Positions 10,365 through 20,704 of a stretch of 64,000 nt of DNA are shown here, one piece after another (position 1 is the stretch's first letter; each line of letters begins with the position of its first letter). The notes under the pieces were generated by a model. It made no database searches, was not told the DNA's origin, and saw only the letters and a list, made by a program, of their open reading frames with translations. Origin of the DNA: Pedobacter sp. L105 (GTDB taxonomy: Bacteria; Bacteroidota; Bacteroidia; Sphingobacteriales; Sphingobacteriaceae). The stretch covers positions 1,279,080-1,343,079 of the forward strand of contig NZ_LMUP01000004.1 of assembly GCF_009765875.1 (NCBI RefSeq). Reading direction: 5' to 3'. The translations under genes and the position numbers were made by a program.

Positions 10365-13109
10365 TTAACGGTTATATTTGAAATGGTAAGAACCAGAACC
10401 AAGGTTAACTTTTAAGCTGGTGCCATCAGCAGCAGATGCAGAAATACCTTTAGCTGTACTTAATGCAACTCCCGACTCTGTAACTGATGCAGACGCTGCA
10501 CCGGGAAGTTTAATCGTTGCTGTGGTATTGTTTGGTATTACTACATCCAGCATAAACACATTATTTTCGATGGTCCATTTGGCACTTGTAGTTCCATACA
10601 GGGTTTCCAAACTTGCAGCAGCATAGCTCAAATTTCCACCAGGTTCCGGAGTGATCGTTATTTTCTTATAACCGGGACCAGAATCTTCAGTATCCAGTCC
10701 CACCATATTGCGGTACATCCAATCGCCAATTGCACCATAGGCATAATGGTTAAAAGAGTTCATACCTGTTGTCTGAAAAGATCCATCAGGCTTTTGTCCG
10801 TCCCATCTTTCCCATATCGTTGTAGCGCCCGCCTTTACAGGATATAACCAGGATGGATACGTTTCCTGTAAAAGCAAAGTATAGGATACGTCCGAATGAC
10901 CAAAACGGCTCAATACATGGCAAAGGTATGGCGTACCCAAAAACCCTGTGGTAAGATGATTACCATAATCTTTAACATTAGCCACCAATCTGTCGGCTGC
11001 CTGCTGACGAAGCCCTTCGGGCAGCATATCAAAATTAAGGGCGAGCACATAAGCAGTTTGTGATCCTGAAACCAGTCTTCCATTGGGGGTAACATACTCT
11101 TTTACAAATGCTTTTTTAATATCAGCTAACAGGCTAGTGTATTTTTTCACATCTTCCTCATTGCCCAATACCTCTGCAGCATTAATTAACAATTGTGTAG
11201 AATGTGCGTAAAATGTCTGTGCAATAAGGTATTTATCCGTAATTGCCGCCCGCCCGTCACTGTCATCATCGGGATGATAAAATAACCAATCGCCAAAATG
11301 AAAGCCGGTATTCCATAAATTATCGGTACTCTTTTGAGTCATGAAGTCAACCCAAAGCTTCATACTTTTATACTGATTGCTCAGCAGCTGCTTATCGCCA
11401 TAAGCCAGATACATATCCCAGGGGATAATAGTGGCTACATCTGCCCAGCCGGTTGAACCTGAAGATCCATCGCCTAAAACATTTGGAATCACAAAAGGCA
11501 CACTTCCATTCGGCAATTGGTCAGCCTGCACATCTTTTAGCCATTTGGTAAAAAAACCTGCTACATCCATATTAAATGATGCAGTACGGGAAAACACCTG
11601 TGCATCCCCTGTCCATCCTAAACGCTCATCGCGCTGCGGACAATCTGTAGGAACGTCTACAAAATTCCCCTTCTGTCCCCATTGAATATTGTGCTGAAGC
11701 TGATTGAGCATGGGATTAGATGTAGTAAATGTACCCGTAGGTTTCATATCTGAATAGATGGCAACGGCTGTAAAGTCATCAGGATTTGGCTTGCCCGGAA
11801 AACCTTCCAGTTTAATATACCTAAAGCCCTGATAGGTAAAGTGAGGTTCGTAAGATTCTTCTTCGGCTCCTTTTAATGTGTAGGTAACGAGCTGCTTGGC
11901 AGTCCGAAGGTTTGCCGTATAAAAATTACCTTCCTTATCGAGTACCTCCCCATGTTCAATTTTGACAATGGTACCCTTGGTTCCTTTTATCTTAAACTGC
12001 ACCCAGCCCACCAGGTTCTGTCCAAAGTCTATCACGGTTTCTCCCTTTGGAGTGGTGATGATCTGTTTAGGTTTAAATTCTTCGTGTTTACGCGCCAGGG
12101 GACTGATACTAGCTTCAATAAGCTCCTTGCCCGCAGGTACCACTGCCACGTCTTTCCATGTACTGCTGTTATAGCCATTTTCTGCCCAGCCCGTAAGTTC
12201 TAAACGCGCATCATAGTTCTCACCATTATAAAGATCTGAAGTGATAATTGGCCCCAGCTGATATTTCCATGATTCATCAGTTTGTACAATCTGTTTGGTA
12301 CCATCTGTGAATTGAATTTCCAGCTGCAATAATCCGCCTAACTGTTTACCATAATAACTATGTTGTCCGCCAAAACCAAGATATCCCTTGTACCAGCCAT
12401 CTCCTAAAGTAAGGCCAAGGGTATTGCCCCCATTTTTTAACAGTTGAGTTACATCATAAGTTTGATAAAGCAAGTGTTTGTTATAGCTGGTCCAGCCTGG
12501 GGTAAAAAAATCAGCCCCTATCTTTTTACCATTTAAATATGCCTCATACATTCCATGAGCGGTAATGTAGGCTGTAGCCGATTTAATCGACTTTTCAGCA
12601 ACAAATGATTTTCTGAAATATGGACTCGGACCAAGCAAAGTATCACCAACAAAAGTAGTAATCCATTTTGCCGACCAGTCTGCAGGGCTCAGCATACCCA
12701 TTTGCCAGAATTCCGGCGCAGTCCATTTAGAAGTATTTCCATGATTATCGCTTACCCTCACCTGCCAGAAATAACGGGTTTTGGATTTTAACTCCGGACC
12801 AGCATATTTCACTTGTATGGATTCGTCCTTTTTGACATTTCCACTTTCCCAAATCAGGTTTTTACCCGACTGGACATCACTTAGCGTTGCTGCCACGCGA
12901 ATTTCATAAGATTGCTGCATGGTGCCCCTTTGGGCACTTTCCAGTTTCCAGCTAAATCTGGGATGTGCATTATCCAAACCTATAGGATGATGCATGTATT
13001 CTACTTTCAGATCTTGTAACTGCAGTTTCTGCGCAAAGACGGGGACGATAAACACAGTTGAAAAGATTACTCCTGTCAATAGCATTCGGAATAAATATCT
13101 ATTTATCAT
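10365..13109 (-). CDS. Alpha-L-rhamnosidase, GH78
   Basis: Inverting glycoside hydrolase that removes terminal alpha-L-rhamnose from plant glycosides, pectic side chains or bacterial polysaccharides. A signal peptide (residues 1-26, ending FAQ) exports it. Beta-sandwich domains occupy roughly residues 30-460, the (alpha/alpha)6 catalytic barrel follows with the hallmark DVPTDCPQRDERLGWTGDA near residues 490-508, and a C-terminal beta domain closes the 914-aa chain, all normal for GH78. It is third in a susC-susD-rhamnosidase operon (41 nt after susD), so it probably processes the glycan taken up by that pair. Confidence 0.95.
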   Translation of the reverse strand: MINRYLFRMLLTGVIFSTVFIVPVFAQKLQLQDLKVEYMHHPIGLDNAHPRFSWKLESAQRGTMQQSYEIRVAATLSDVQSGKNLIWESGNVKKDESIQVKYAGPELKSKTRYFWQVRVSDNHGNTSKWTAPEFWQMGMLSPADWSAKWITTFVGDTLLGPSPYFRKSFVAEKSIKSATAYITAHGMYEAYLNGKKIGADFFTPGWTSYNKHLLYQTYDVTQLLKNGGNTLGLTLGDGWYKGYLGFGGQHSYYGKQLGGLLQLEIQFTDGTKQIVQTDESWKYQLGPIITSDLYNGENYDARLELTGWAENGYNSSTWKDVAVVPAGKELIEASISPLARKHEEFKPKQIITTPKGETVIDFGQNLVGWVQFKIKGTKGTIVKIEHGEVLDKEGNFYTANLRTAKQLVTYTLKGAEEESYEPHFTYQGFRYIKLEGFPGKPNPDDFTAVAIYSDMKPTGTFTTSNPMLNQLQHNIQWGQKGNFVDVPTDCPQRDERLGWTGDAQVFSRTASFNMDVAGFFTKWLKDVQADQLPNGSVPFVIPNVLGDGSSGSTGWADVATIIPWDMYLAYGDKQLLSNQYKSMKLWVDFMTQKSTDNLWNTGFHFGDWLFYHPDDDSDGRAAITDKYLIAQTFYAHSTQLLINAAEVLGNEEDVKKYTSLLADIKKAFVKEYVTPNGRLVSGSQTAYVLALNFDMLPEGLRQQAADRLVANVKDYGNHLTTGFLGTPYLCHVLSRFGHSDVSYTLLLQETYPSWLYPVKAGATTIWERWDGQKPDGSFQTTGMNSFNHYAYGAIGDWMYRNMVGLDTEDSGPGYKKITITPEPGGNLSYAAASLETLYGTTSAKWTIENNVFMLDVVIPNNTTATIKLPGAASASVTESGVALSTAKGISASAADGTSLKVNLGSGSYHFKYNR

Positions 13110-13150
13110 AATCAGTTTATATTAGATTGGTTATTCATAAAAGTACATAA

Positions 13151-14659
13151 CTATTGAGGATTTTGCGTTAAATTATCAAGAGTAACGTCATGTTGTGGTA
13201 ATGGAAGCAATAATTTATTCGCTGTGACAATATATGAACCCGCGGGAATATTTGAAAATTGCTTAATCTGCCTCTGTCCATGAGCATTCATGATATCAAC
13301 AGCGTTACCAGAACGAACCAGATCATACCAGCGCTGATTTTCAAACGCGAGTTCCACACGGCGCTCCTGCATAACGGCATCCCGGAAGGCAGCCTGATCA
13401 TTAACCGCCAATGCGGTATTGGCATTTCCGCTGGTTTTTTCCGGTAAATGCGCACGTGTTCTTATACTATTTAACAAAGTAAAAGCCTGTCCGTTGGCTG
13501 CAAACCCCTGTTCGTTTAAACATTCAGCCATCATCAATACCACATCGGCATAACGAATCAATGGGAAATCGTCATTTGTACGGCCCCTGTCTACAAATCC
13601 ATGGTTATATTTTTTAACATAAGGCACACTTACGAACACACCATTTGCACCGGTATAACCTGTAGCGAGTGATATATCTTTACGGACATCTCCCGTTTCA
13701 TAAGCATCAATCATATCCTGTGTAGGGATGTTCCATCCGTTACCGCTCCCCAATTGGGTCCCTGCATCTCCCGTAACAATACTGCCAGAGGTATAAGGTG
13801 CAAACTGATACAAAAAGTTACTGGCCAGTTCCGGTTTTGTTCCCAGGTATTGTATTTCAAAGATTGACTCTGCATTATTTTTATTAGAGGGATCAAAAAC
13901 GCTGGCATAATCTGGTAACAGTGCATAACCTGTTACATTTTGAAGAGCTGTCAGCGCTTCAGTATATTTTTTTTGTGTAAGATATACCTTTCCTAAAAGG
14001 GCAAATGCTGTTCCTTTTGTTGCACGGCCTATATCCACACCAGTGTATTTTGCAGGAAGGCTTCCTGAGGCAGCCGTCAGATCAGCAATGATCTGCGTAT
14101 AAACATCATTTTCTGATGCCCTGCCTTTAGACATAGCATCACCCGGAGACTGAACAGACGTTAGCCGCAAAGGAACACCGCCAAACTGCCTCACCAGATT
14201 AAAATAGTGAAAAGCACGTAGAAACTTAACCTCACCTATATACTGATTTTTCGACTGATCAGTCATCGTTACTTTATCCACATGATCCAGCACATCATTA
14301 CAGCGGGATATAGCCGTATAACTTTCCTGCCAGTATTGCTGAATTTTAGGAGAAGTAGCGGTTGCCAAAAACTCATCTACAAATTCCCGCTGTTCCTGAC
14401 CTCTATCTGTGGGATTATACTGATAAGTTGTATTATCCGAGCGCATTTCACCAAAAAGCCAGTAACTGGTTAAGCCCATACCTATTAAAGAGCTATAAGC
14501 ACCATTTACCGCTTGTTTGATATCCGTTTCAGTTTTGAAAAAATTCTGTCCTACGATAGTTGCTTCCGGTGCCTGGTTAAGAAAATCCTTTTTACAGCTA
14601 ACGGCTGTCAGCATAATCGTAAAAATAGGGAGGAGTATATATTTTGTAATATGTTTCAT
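13151..14659 (-). CDS. SusD/RagB-family glycan-binding lipoprotein
   Basis: Surface lipoprotein that forms the lid of a SusCD glycan importer. The signal peptide ends in lipobox AVSC (Cys22), followed by KKDFLNQAPEATI, the typical SusD start. TPR-like helical sections with GEVKFLRAFHYFNLVRQFGG near residue 150 and the C-terminal RRVELAFENQRWYDLVRSG signature near residue 440 identify the family. Length 502 aa is usual. It follows the SusC gene by 29 nt. The ligand is not readable from sequence; the neighbouring GH78 suggests a rhamnose-containing glycan. Confidence 0.95.
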   Translation of the reverse strand: MKHITKYILLPIFTIMLTAVSCKKDFLNQAPEATIVGQNFFKTETDIKQAVNGAYSSLIGMGLTSYWLFGEMRSDNTTYQYNPTDRGQEQREFVDEFLATATSPKIQQYWQESYTAISRCNDVLDHVDKVTMTDQSKNQYIGEVKFLRAFHYFNLVRQFGGVPLRLTSVQSPGDAMSKGRASENDVYTQIIADLTAASGSLPAKYTGVDIGRATKGTAFALLGKVYLTQKKYTEALTALQNVTGYALLPDYASVFDPSNKNNAESIFEIQYLGTKPELASNFLYQFAPYTSGSIVTGDAGTQLGSGNGWNIPTQDMIDAYETGDVRKDISLATGYTGANGVFVSVPYVKKYNHGFVDRGRTNDDFPLIRYADVVLMMAECLNEQGFAANGQAFTLLNSIRTRAHLPEKTSGNANTALAVNDQAAFRDAVMQERRVELAFENQRWYDLVRSGNAVDIMNAHGQRQIKQFSNIPAGSYIVTANKLLLPLPQHDVTLDNLTQNPQ

Positions 14660-14688
14660 GGTATTTCTAATTAATGCTTTCTAAATGA

Positions 14689-17600
14689 TTAAAAAGTTAG
14701 ATTTAAACCCAGGATCAGCGTTCTTGCCAAAGGGTAATTGGTGAAATCTTCGCCCGGTGTCAATGCACTTCCAGTAGCAGTATTCGCTTCCGGATTACCG
14801 TTATATTTGGTAAAAGTGATCAGGTTTTGCCCGCTGACATAAAAACGTGCCCCTTTGATTACCTTTGATCTGGCAAGGAAACCGGAAGCAAAATTGTATC
14901 CTAGCGTTACATTCTGTAAACGGAGGAAGCTTGCATCTTCAACCCATGAAGAGTTCACATCGCGATAAATTACCCTGGAGCCATTGGTAGTGGGAGTCAT
15001 TCCATCCCCCGGATCTGATGGTGATCTCCACCTGTTCAGCACTTTCTGATCAACATTAAATACCCCATCAATATTGAGCAAATACTGGTTTGCCGTTTTC
15101 AGCTCTTGTCCGCCCTGTGAACCTACAAATATCACATTCAGATCAAATCTCTTATAGGAAAAGGAGTTGGTAAAGCCATAAGTGAAGTTTGGCTGGGCAT
15201 GTCCGATCACTGCAAAATCCTTATCCGGCTCTATGATCCCGTTACCGTCTACATCTTTATACTTTATTGAGCCAACTACAGAAGTTACATGTTTAGGCGA
15301 ATTGTTCAGGTCTGCCTGATCTTTATAAACACCTTCTACTACATACCCGTAGAACTCTCCGATCGGATGTCCAACCTGGGTAATATGTGTGTAAGACCCT
15401 TCGCCACTCAAACCGCTGTATATAGGATCATTGTTTGCATTCAGGGCCAGCACTTTGTTTTTATTAAAAGCGATATTAAAGTTGGTATTCCATTTAAATC
15501 CTCCTTCCAGATTGTGTGTAGACAAGCCGATCTCTAACCCTCTGTTTCTAATCGTACCAGAATTAATAATTGCGTTTGAATATCCTGAAGACTGAGGAAT
15601 TTCACTATTAAAGAGCATCCCTTTAGTTAAGCGGTTGTAGTAATCTACGTTCAAATAAATACGGTCTTTGAATAACCCCAGGTCAACACCGGCATCAAGT
15701 TCATTTGAGTTCTCCCAGGTAAGATCAGGATTATTCAGTGTAGTAGATACGCGGCCGTTGGCAAGGTTACCATTAAAGGCATAATTTGCTGTTCCAATGT
15801 TTGATGTATAGGTATAGTTACCTATATTAAAATTCCCGGCTTTCCCATAACTGGCACGCAGTTTTAAATCACTCAGCCACTTGATCTGTTTGACATAATC
15901 TTCCTGTGATAATCGCCAGCCTAAGGCAGCAGAAGGAAATGTACCATATTGTTTATTACTTCCAAAACGGGATGAGCCGTCTGTTCTCACCGTAGCGGTA
16001 ACCAGGTACTTGTCTTTAAAAGAATAATTTAGTCTTGCCAGGTACGAAATTAGCGACCACTTTTGAATATCTTCTCCGTAAGAACTGATGATAGATGCCG
16101 CATTAATTGTTTTAACCAGATCATCAGGATAATTATCAGCAAAGAGGCTAATAGAATTTGAACGTTCCTTTTGTGCGGTATAACCTATTACCGCACTGAT
16201 ACGATGGTCTGTTGCAATCGTTTTATCATAACTTAACAGCATTTCTGAAAGCCAGTTAAAGGTAGTATTCTTATAGGTATTTGAGTTTGGCACTACCGGT
16301 GCAGGGTTACTTTCTCCTCCTACGGTAGAAGGATTAAAGTTGAATGAGTTTTCACTACTATAATCAACATTATAACTATACTTTGCTTTCAGTCCCCTGA
16401 TGATTTCATATTCTGCGAAAGCACCTCCAAGACCACGGAAAATTTTATCATTTGTCCCTGCAAACTGCAATGAATTGAGTGGGTTTGGAGCGCCGATAGA
16501 TCCCGGAGAGGAAATATAAGAAGTCCTGTTTCCTGAGGCATCAGTTACCGGAACAATCGGACTTAACCAAAGTGTACGGGTAATTACATCCCTGCCGCCG
16601 GAATCAAAATCATTCCGGTTTTGGACACTATTAGTCGGCGCAAGGTTGATCCCAACTTTTAGTTTTTTACTGATGTTGGTCTCAATATTAGCCCTGATTG
16701 CATAACGTTCAAAGTCTGTATATTTTATCGTTCCCTCCTGATTGATGCGCCCTACAGAAAAATTATAATGTGTATTATCAGTTCCGCCGCTCACTCCTAC
16801 ATCCAGGTTATTTTGTACGGCCGTGCGCAGTACTGTATTGTACCAGTCCGTTCCTGCACCATACTGTGAAGGGTTTCTAAATTCCACAGGGATATCTGCT
16901 TCGGTTAAAGTAGCTCCCCTAAAAGCAAAATCATCTGTGATAATGTCTTTTCTAAACTGGGCATACTGCTCACCATTCAGCATTTTAGGCCGGCCTTTCT
17001 CAGGAACGCTCTGGGTACCTGCATATGAATTAACCGTCACCACAGGCTCACCGCTTTTACCCTTTTTTGTTGTGATTACCACTACGCCATTCGATCCTCT
17101 TGATCCATAGATTGCTGTCGACGACGCATCTTTTAATATCGTTACAGATTCAATATCATCCGGATTGATCACATTTAAAGGATTATAAGTATGTCCGCTG
17201 GAATTGGAAATAGGGTAACCATCTACTACAAAAAGAGGATTATCACCTGCTCCAATTGATCCCGAACCCCTGATCTTGATGGTAGAGCCACCTCCTGGTG
17301 ATCCTGTTGTGGTGCTGATCTGCACACCAGCAACCTGGCCAACTAATTTCTGATCAACTGATACTACGGGCAGATCTTTGATTTGTTCTACGGATACAGT
17401 TGAGACAGCTCCGGTCAGGTCCTTTTTTTTCTGAACGCCATAACCTACTACCACAATTTCAGATAATGCCCCGCTATTGGCATTCAGTTTAACATTTAGC
17501 AGAGCATCACTATTAACCAAAACTTCTTTAGGATCATAACCTATAAAAGTAAAGACAAGCGTACTGCCTTTAGCAATTGACAGGGCGAAGTTCCCCTCAG

Positions 17601-17796
17601 TATTGGTAGAAGTGCCCTGTTTAGTCTCCTTCACATACACCGATACACCAGGTAAAGGCGTACCATCATCCGTACTAGTAACCTTACCTTTAATTTTTAA
17701 ATCTTGTGCATAAGAAATAGTACTGAAAAGCACTATCCACAAAAACATCAGCCAATGTTTACCCCGAAAAAGGAAGAGTAGAATTTTTTTGTTCAT
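14689..17796 (-). CDS. SusC/RagA-family TonB-dependent outer-membrane transporter
   Basis: Outer-membrane porin-like transporter powered by TonB that works with SusD. Domains in order are a signal peptide (1-30, ending SYAQ), a carboxypeptidase-regulatory-like beta domain (about 32-105, GKVTSTDDGTPLPGVSVYV), a plug domain starting at EIVVVGYGVQKKKDLTGAVS and holding the FVVDGYPI signature near residue 195, then the 22-strand barrel ending in the aromatic LGLNLTF. Length 1035 aa is standard. It is the first gene of the PUL operon, with a small GAGCTG/CAGCTC hairpin (17828-17845) in its leader. Confidence 0.96.
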   Translation of the reverse strand: MNKKILLFLFRGKHWLMFLWIVLFSTISYAQDLKIKGKVTSTDDGTPLPGVSVYVKETKQGTSTNTEGNFALSIAKGSTLVFTFIGYDPKEVLVNSDALLNVKLNANSGALSEIVVVGYGVQKKKDLTGAVSTVSVEQIKDLPVVSVDQKLVGQVAGVQISTTTGSPGGGSTIKIRGSGSIGAGDNPLFVVDGYPISNSSGHTYNPLNVINPDDIESVTILKDASSTAIYGSRGSNGVVVITTKKGKSGEPVVTVNSYAGTQSVPEKGRPKMLNGEQYAQFRKDIITDDFAFRGATLTEADIPVEFRNPSQYGAGTDWYNTVLRTAVQNNLDVGVSGGTDNTHYNFSVGRINQEGTIKYTDFERYAIRANIETNISKKLKVGINLAPTNSVQNRNDFDSGGRDVITRTLWLSPIVPVTDASGNRTSYISSPGSIGAPNPLNSLQFAGTNDKIFRGLGGAFAEYEIIRGLKAKYSYNVDYSSENSFNFNPSTVGGESNPAPVVPNSNTYKNTTFNWLSEMLLSYDKTIATDHRISAVIGYTAQKERSNSISLFADNYPDDLVKTINAASIISSYGEDIQKWSLISYLARLNYSFKDKYLVTATVRTDGSSRFGSNKQYGTFPSAALGWRLSQEDYVKQIKWLSDLKLRASYGKAGNFNIGNYTYTSNIGTANYAFNGNLANGRVSTTLNNPDLTWENSNELDAGVDLGLFKDRIYLNVDYYNRLTKGMLFNSEIPQSSGYSNAIINSGTIRNRGLEIGLSTHNLEGGFKWNTNFNIAFNKNKVLALNANNDPIYSGLSGEGSYTHITQVGHPIGEFYGYVVEGVYKDQADLNNSPKHVTSVVGSIKYKDVDGNGIIEPDKDFAVIGHAQPNFTYGFTNSFSYKRFDLNVIFVGSQGGQELKTANQYLLNIDGVFNVDQKVLNRWRSPSDPGDGMTPTTNGSRVIYRDVNSSWVEDASFLRLQNVTLGYNFASGFLARSKVIKGARFYVSGQNLITFTKYNGNPEANTATGSALTPGEDFTNYPLARTLILGLNLTF

Positions 17797-18392
17797 AACA
17801 GTATATTTAGTTTATAAATAATTTTAAGAGCTGAAATCACAGCTCCCTTCTATATTTGGTTAAACTAAATTATGTTGTCAGGTAAGAAATTGCACCCTGT
17901 GGCATCCTGACAACCATCCTGCACTGTCATGAAAACACCAACCTAAACATCTTATTATCAATTAATTATTTACAAATAAATAATTAGCCTTATAGTTATT
18001 GATTATGTATACCTTACATCATAGAACTTTAATGGCAGTTTCTGTTTAGGATGGAAAGCCATTTTATCATCACCAAATATATATTGTATGAAATCTTATT
18101 TTAGGAAAATCCCATTTCCAGGTTCACTGTTACCAAACATTTCAACCTTCCCCGGACAAAAAAGTAACACAGCAATAAAACTGTTTCATTTTCAATGTGA
18201 GAATTCACTAAAACCTTTTAACTATCTGGGTGCTTTGCCGCTAGCTGAATCTGGCAACTACTCTATTTTGAGTTCATAAAGAAGTTTTTTATTAAAATTT
18301 AGAATGATGAAACCATCATAAGCTTACCGCTTAAAAACCGCAATGAACAAGCTTATGATAGCTTCATAACCATTAAAAAGAAATATATTCTG
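17797..18392. other. Intergenic region between the SusC gene and the GntR regulator
   Basis: These 596 bp hold no credible gene: a 63-codon frame at 18088 has no family resemblance. Seen in it are a hairpin in the SusC leader (GAGCTG at 17828-17833 with CAGCTC at 17840-17845), a TATATTTG match on the plus strand near 17853 without a gene behind it, and an 11-bp inverted repeat close to the GntR gene (listed separately). The length suits a divergent regulatory region. Confidence 0.6.
18315..18359. promoter_or_regulatory. Inverted repeat upstream of the GntR-type regulator, candidate operator
   Basis: ATCATAAGCTT at 18315-18325 is the exact reverse complement of AAGCTTATGAT at 18349-18359, centre to centre 34 bp. 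It ends 33 bp before the regulator's start, where an autoregulatory site would sit. A shorter ATGATG/CATCAT pair overlaps its left arm. Confidence 0.45.
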
Positions 18393-19424
18393 ATGAAAAC
18401 AACAATATTTTCTGATTATATCCGCATAGATGAATATTCTGCAACGCCAAAATATTTACAGCTCTCCACTGCAATTATCAGAGCTGTTGAGCAGGGCAAA
18501 CTGAGAATGGACAGCTTATTACCGTCTATCAATGAGCTGAGCTGCAAACTAGAAATGTCAAGGGATACTGCAGAAAGAGGCTACAAATACCTAAAGAAAA
18601 TAGGCATTGTCAACTCTGTGCCTGGCAAGGGGTATTACATCATGAATACCAATTTCAAACAGAAATTAAAAATATTTTTACTTTTCAACAAGTTAAGCGC
18701 CCACAAAAAGATTGTTTATGATGCTTTCATCAAGGCCCTGGGCGACGATGTATCAGTAGATTTTTATATCTACAATAATGATTTCACCTTATTCAAACGC
18801 TTTCTGGCAAATCAAAAAGATGAATATTCACATTATGTGATCATTCCTCATTTTATTGATAGTGAAGAGTATGCAAAGGAAATCATCAACCATATTCCTA
18901 AACATAAACTTATTCTGATGGACAAGATCATATCAGGAATTGAAGGCGAATATGCCGCGGCTTACGAGAATTTCGAACAGAATATATATGATGCACTGGA
19001 ACAGGCACTCACGCATTTAAGTAAATACCATACTATAAAAATCATTTTCCCAAAAAACAGTTACTTCCCAAAGGAAATTTTGAAAGGCTTTCGCAGGTTT
19101 TGTCAGCAGTATGCCTTCAATCACCATATTATCAATAATATTTCCATTGACCCCATTAATGAAGGAGAAGTTTTTATCAATTTAATGGAAGATGACCTGG
19201 TGGTATTGCTGGAAAGAATTATGAACCTTGGCTTTCAGATAGGAAAGGATATTGGTGTGATTTCTTACAATGAGACGCCCATAAAAAAGATTTTGCTCAA
19301 TGGCATCTCTACGATCTCTACAGATTTCAAATTTATGGGTACATCTGCCGCCCACCTCATACTGGATAATTCCAGAAGACATATAGAGGTTCCTTTCTAC
19401 TTCACAAAAAGAGCCTCTGTATAA
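18393..19424 (+). CDS. GntR-type regulator with LacI-like sugar-sensing domain
   Basis: Residues 10-85 form a GntR winged helix (TPKYLQLSTAIIRAVEQGKL, then LPSINELSCKLEMSRDTAERGYKYL in two parts, then GIVNSVPGKGYYI). The remaining 250 residues resemble the periplasmic-binding-protein-like effector domain of LacI-type regulators (RRFCQQYAF, GFQIGKDIGVISYNETPIKK, STDFKFMGTSAAHLI). This combination is used in Bacteroidota for sugar-responsive control. It is divergent from the susC-susD-GH78 operon, its most likely target. The ligand is not known; a monosaccharide from the imported glycan is the simplest guess. Confidence 0.85.
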   Translation: MKTTIFSDYIRIDEYSATPKYLQLSTAIIRAVEQGKLRMDSLLPSINELSCKLEMSRDTAERGYKYLKKIGIVNSVPGKGYYIMNTNFKQKLKIFLLFNKLSAHKKIVYDAFIKALGDDVSVDFYIYNNDFTLFKRFLANQKDEYSHYVIIPHFIDSEEYAKEIINHIPKHKLILMDKIISGIEGEYAAAYENFEQNIYDALEQALTHLSKYHTIKIIFPKNSYFPKEILKGFRRFCQQYAFNHHIINNISIDPINEGEVFINLMEDDLVVLLERIMNLGFQIGKDIGVISYNETPIKKILLNGISTISTDFKFMGTSAAHLILDNSRRHIEVPFYFTKRASV

Positions 19425-19439
19425 TGTATTAACGATAAA

Positions 19440-19464
19440 AGGTGCCCGGAATAACCGGGCACCT
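19440..19464. terminator. Terminator between convergent GntR regulator and GH18 genes
   Basis: A perfect 10-bp stem AGGTGCCCGG/CCGGGCACCT with a 5-nt loop lies 15 bp after the regulator stop. A-rich sequence precedes it, while the downstream T-run is weak. Confidence 0.75.
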
Positions 19465-19490
19465 CTAGGTTTCAATACAGTTAAGCCTCT

Positions 19491-20459
19491 TTAATTGCTA
19501 CTATATACAGTACTATATCCATATAATGCATTTGAAACACCTGATAAATAAGTATGCGAATCTGCGTCTGGTAAATTATAATATAAGTATATACCATAAC
19601 CGTCGGCTACTGTTCTTGTGGCAAAAGAAGTGGCTGTTGCTACGCTTGTACTCGTAATATCAATTGCTGCAGGGCCCAGGTTACTTTTAGCTAAACCTGG
19701 AACCGGAGGAGCACTGTAAGTACCATAATAAGGATTCCAGGCATAATTTACCTTCGAACCTACAGTTACTCCATTATATGATAGTTTAGTTGATGCAGGG
19801 CCGATATAGTAAAATGAAATAATTTTCGTTGGCATTAACTGTCTCAGTGCAGTTACCAGATAAACAAAAGAACTATCATTAGGCTGAGGAGTACTATTTG
19901 TTCCATAATCTGCATATTCATCATCGAAATCAATTCCATCTAATCCGTAAGTAGTTACGGCATTACTTAAAAGCTGGGCATAAGCCGTAGCATCTGCCTT
20001 ACTTGTAAAATTAGCGATTCCTGCCCCCTGATGGTTACCCAAAATAGAAAGCAAAACTTTTATCCCTTTGGCCTGAACAGGTGCAATGTAAGTTGCTTTA
20101 TTATTCAACACATTCGTTACTTGCGTATTAAAGAATAAGGTTGCTTTTTTCGTTGTTGTATTGTAGTTGATATTGGCAGCGAAAATTATACCTACATCAA
20201 ATAGCTGACTGCCATTGGTTAATTTATACTTACCTACATCTCTAAAGTCATAATTATTCACTTCGATGTAACATACTCCTTTAGGGCCAGCGGTTCCAAT
20301 AGCGCTTGGTTTAGCAGTCCTGTTGGACAAAGAAAGTGCAGAAGCAGATTTTACGTTATCCGGTCCGCTTTCTTTGGTGCATGACGCACTGAATAAAAGA
20401 ATAATGCTTGCTGCACTTAGGGCAGTCTTCTTCAATGATAGATTAAAGTTTGTTTTCAT
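19491..20459 (-). CDS. Endo-beta-N-acetylglucosaminidase-like lipoprotein, GH18 (Endo H/F1 type)
   Basis: Predicted to cut the chitobiose core of N-linked glycans. A type II signal peptide with lipobox FSASC places Cys27 at the mature N-terminus, so the enzyme is anchored in the envelope, probably at the surface. The GH18 active-site motif DGIDFDDE spans residues 174-181 with Glu181 as catalytic acid; the following YADYG and later PNDSSFVYLV resemble Endo H and Endo F1 rather than chitinases. Length 322 aa fits that group. It stands alone on its strand, convergent with the GntR gene and divergent from GH97. Confidence 0.88.
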   Translation of the reverse strand: MKTNFNLSLKKTALSAASIILLFSASCTKESGPDNVKSASALSLSNRTAKPSAIGTAGPKGVCYIEVNNYDFRDVGKYKLTNGSQLFDVGIIFAANINYNTTTKKATLFFNTQVTNVLNNKATYIAPVQAKGIKVLLSILGNHQGAGIANFTSKADATAYAQLLSNAVTTYGLDGIDFDDEYADYGTNSTPQPNDSSFVYLVTALRQLMPTKIISFYYIGPASTKLSYNGVTVGSKVNYAWNPYYGTYSAPPVPGLAKSNLGPAAIDITSTSVATATSFATRTVADGYGIYLYYNLPDADSHTYLSGVSNALYGYSTVYSSN

Positions 20460-20652
20460 ACTGTTTATTTCGGTTGGTTATTAATATTTATATAAGTTAA
20501 TATATTTTCTTTTTGACATTAACACATTTCATATTATTATTCTGTATTGTAACTTATTTTTTACGTTACGAGAACTGGCAACTAAACCGTTTTAAATATA
20601 TCTATTGCCTTTTAATTGTTAATCCCGTGCTACAATAAGCTAATTTCCGAAA

Positions 20653-20675
20653 ACAGGTATTCTTCAATATCCTGT
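20653..20675. promoter_or_regulatory. Imperfect inverted repeat before the GH97 gene
   Basis: ACAGG-T-ATT and AAT-AT-CCTGT flank a CTTC centre about 30 bp before the GH97 start. It could be an operator or a leader hairpin; nothing else supports it. Confidence 0.25.
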
Positions 20676-20704
20676 ATGTTTATAGATTATAACCTTCCCG
20701 CAGT

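Noticed and set aside
18088..18279. 63-codon frame in the SusC-GntR space
   Set aside because: No recognisable domain, poor start and a composition like the surrounding AT-rich spacer.
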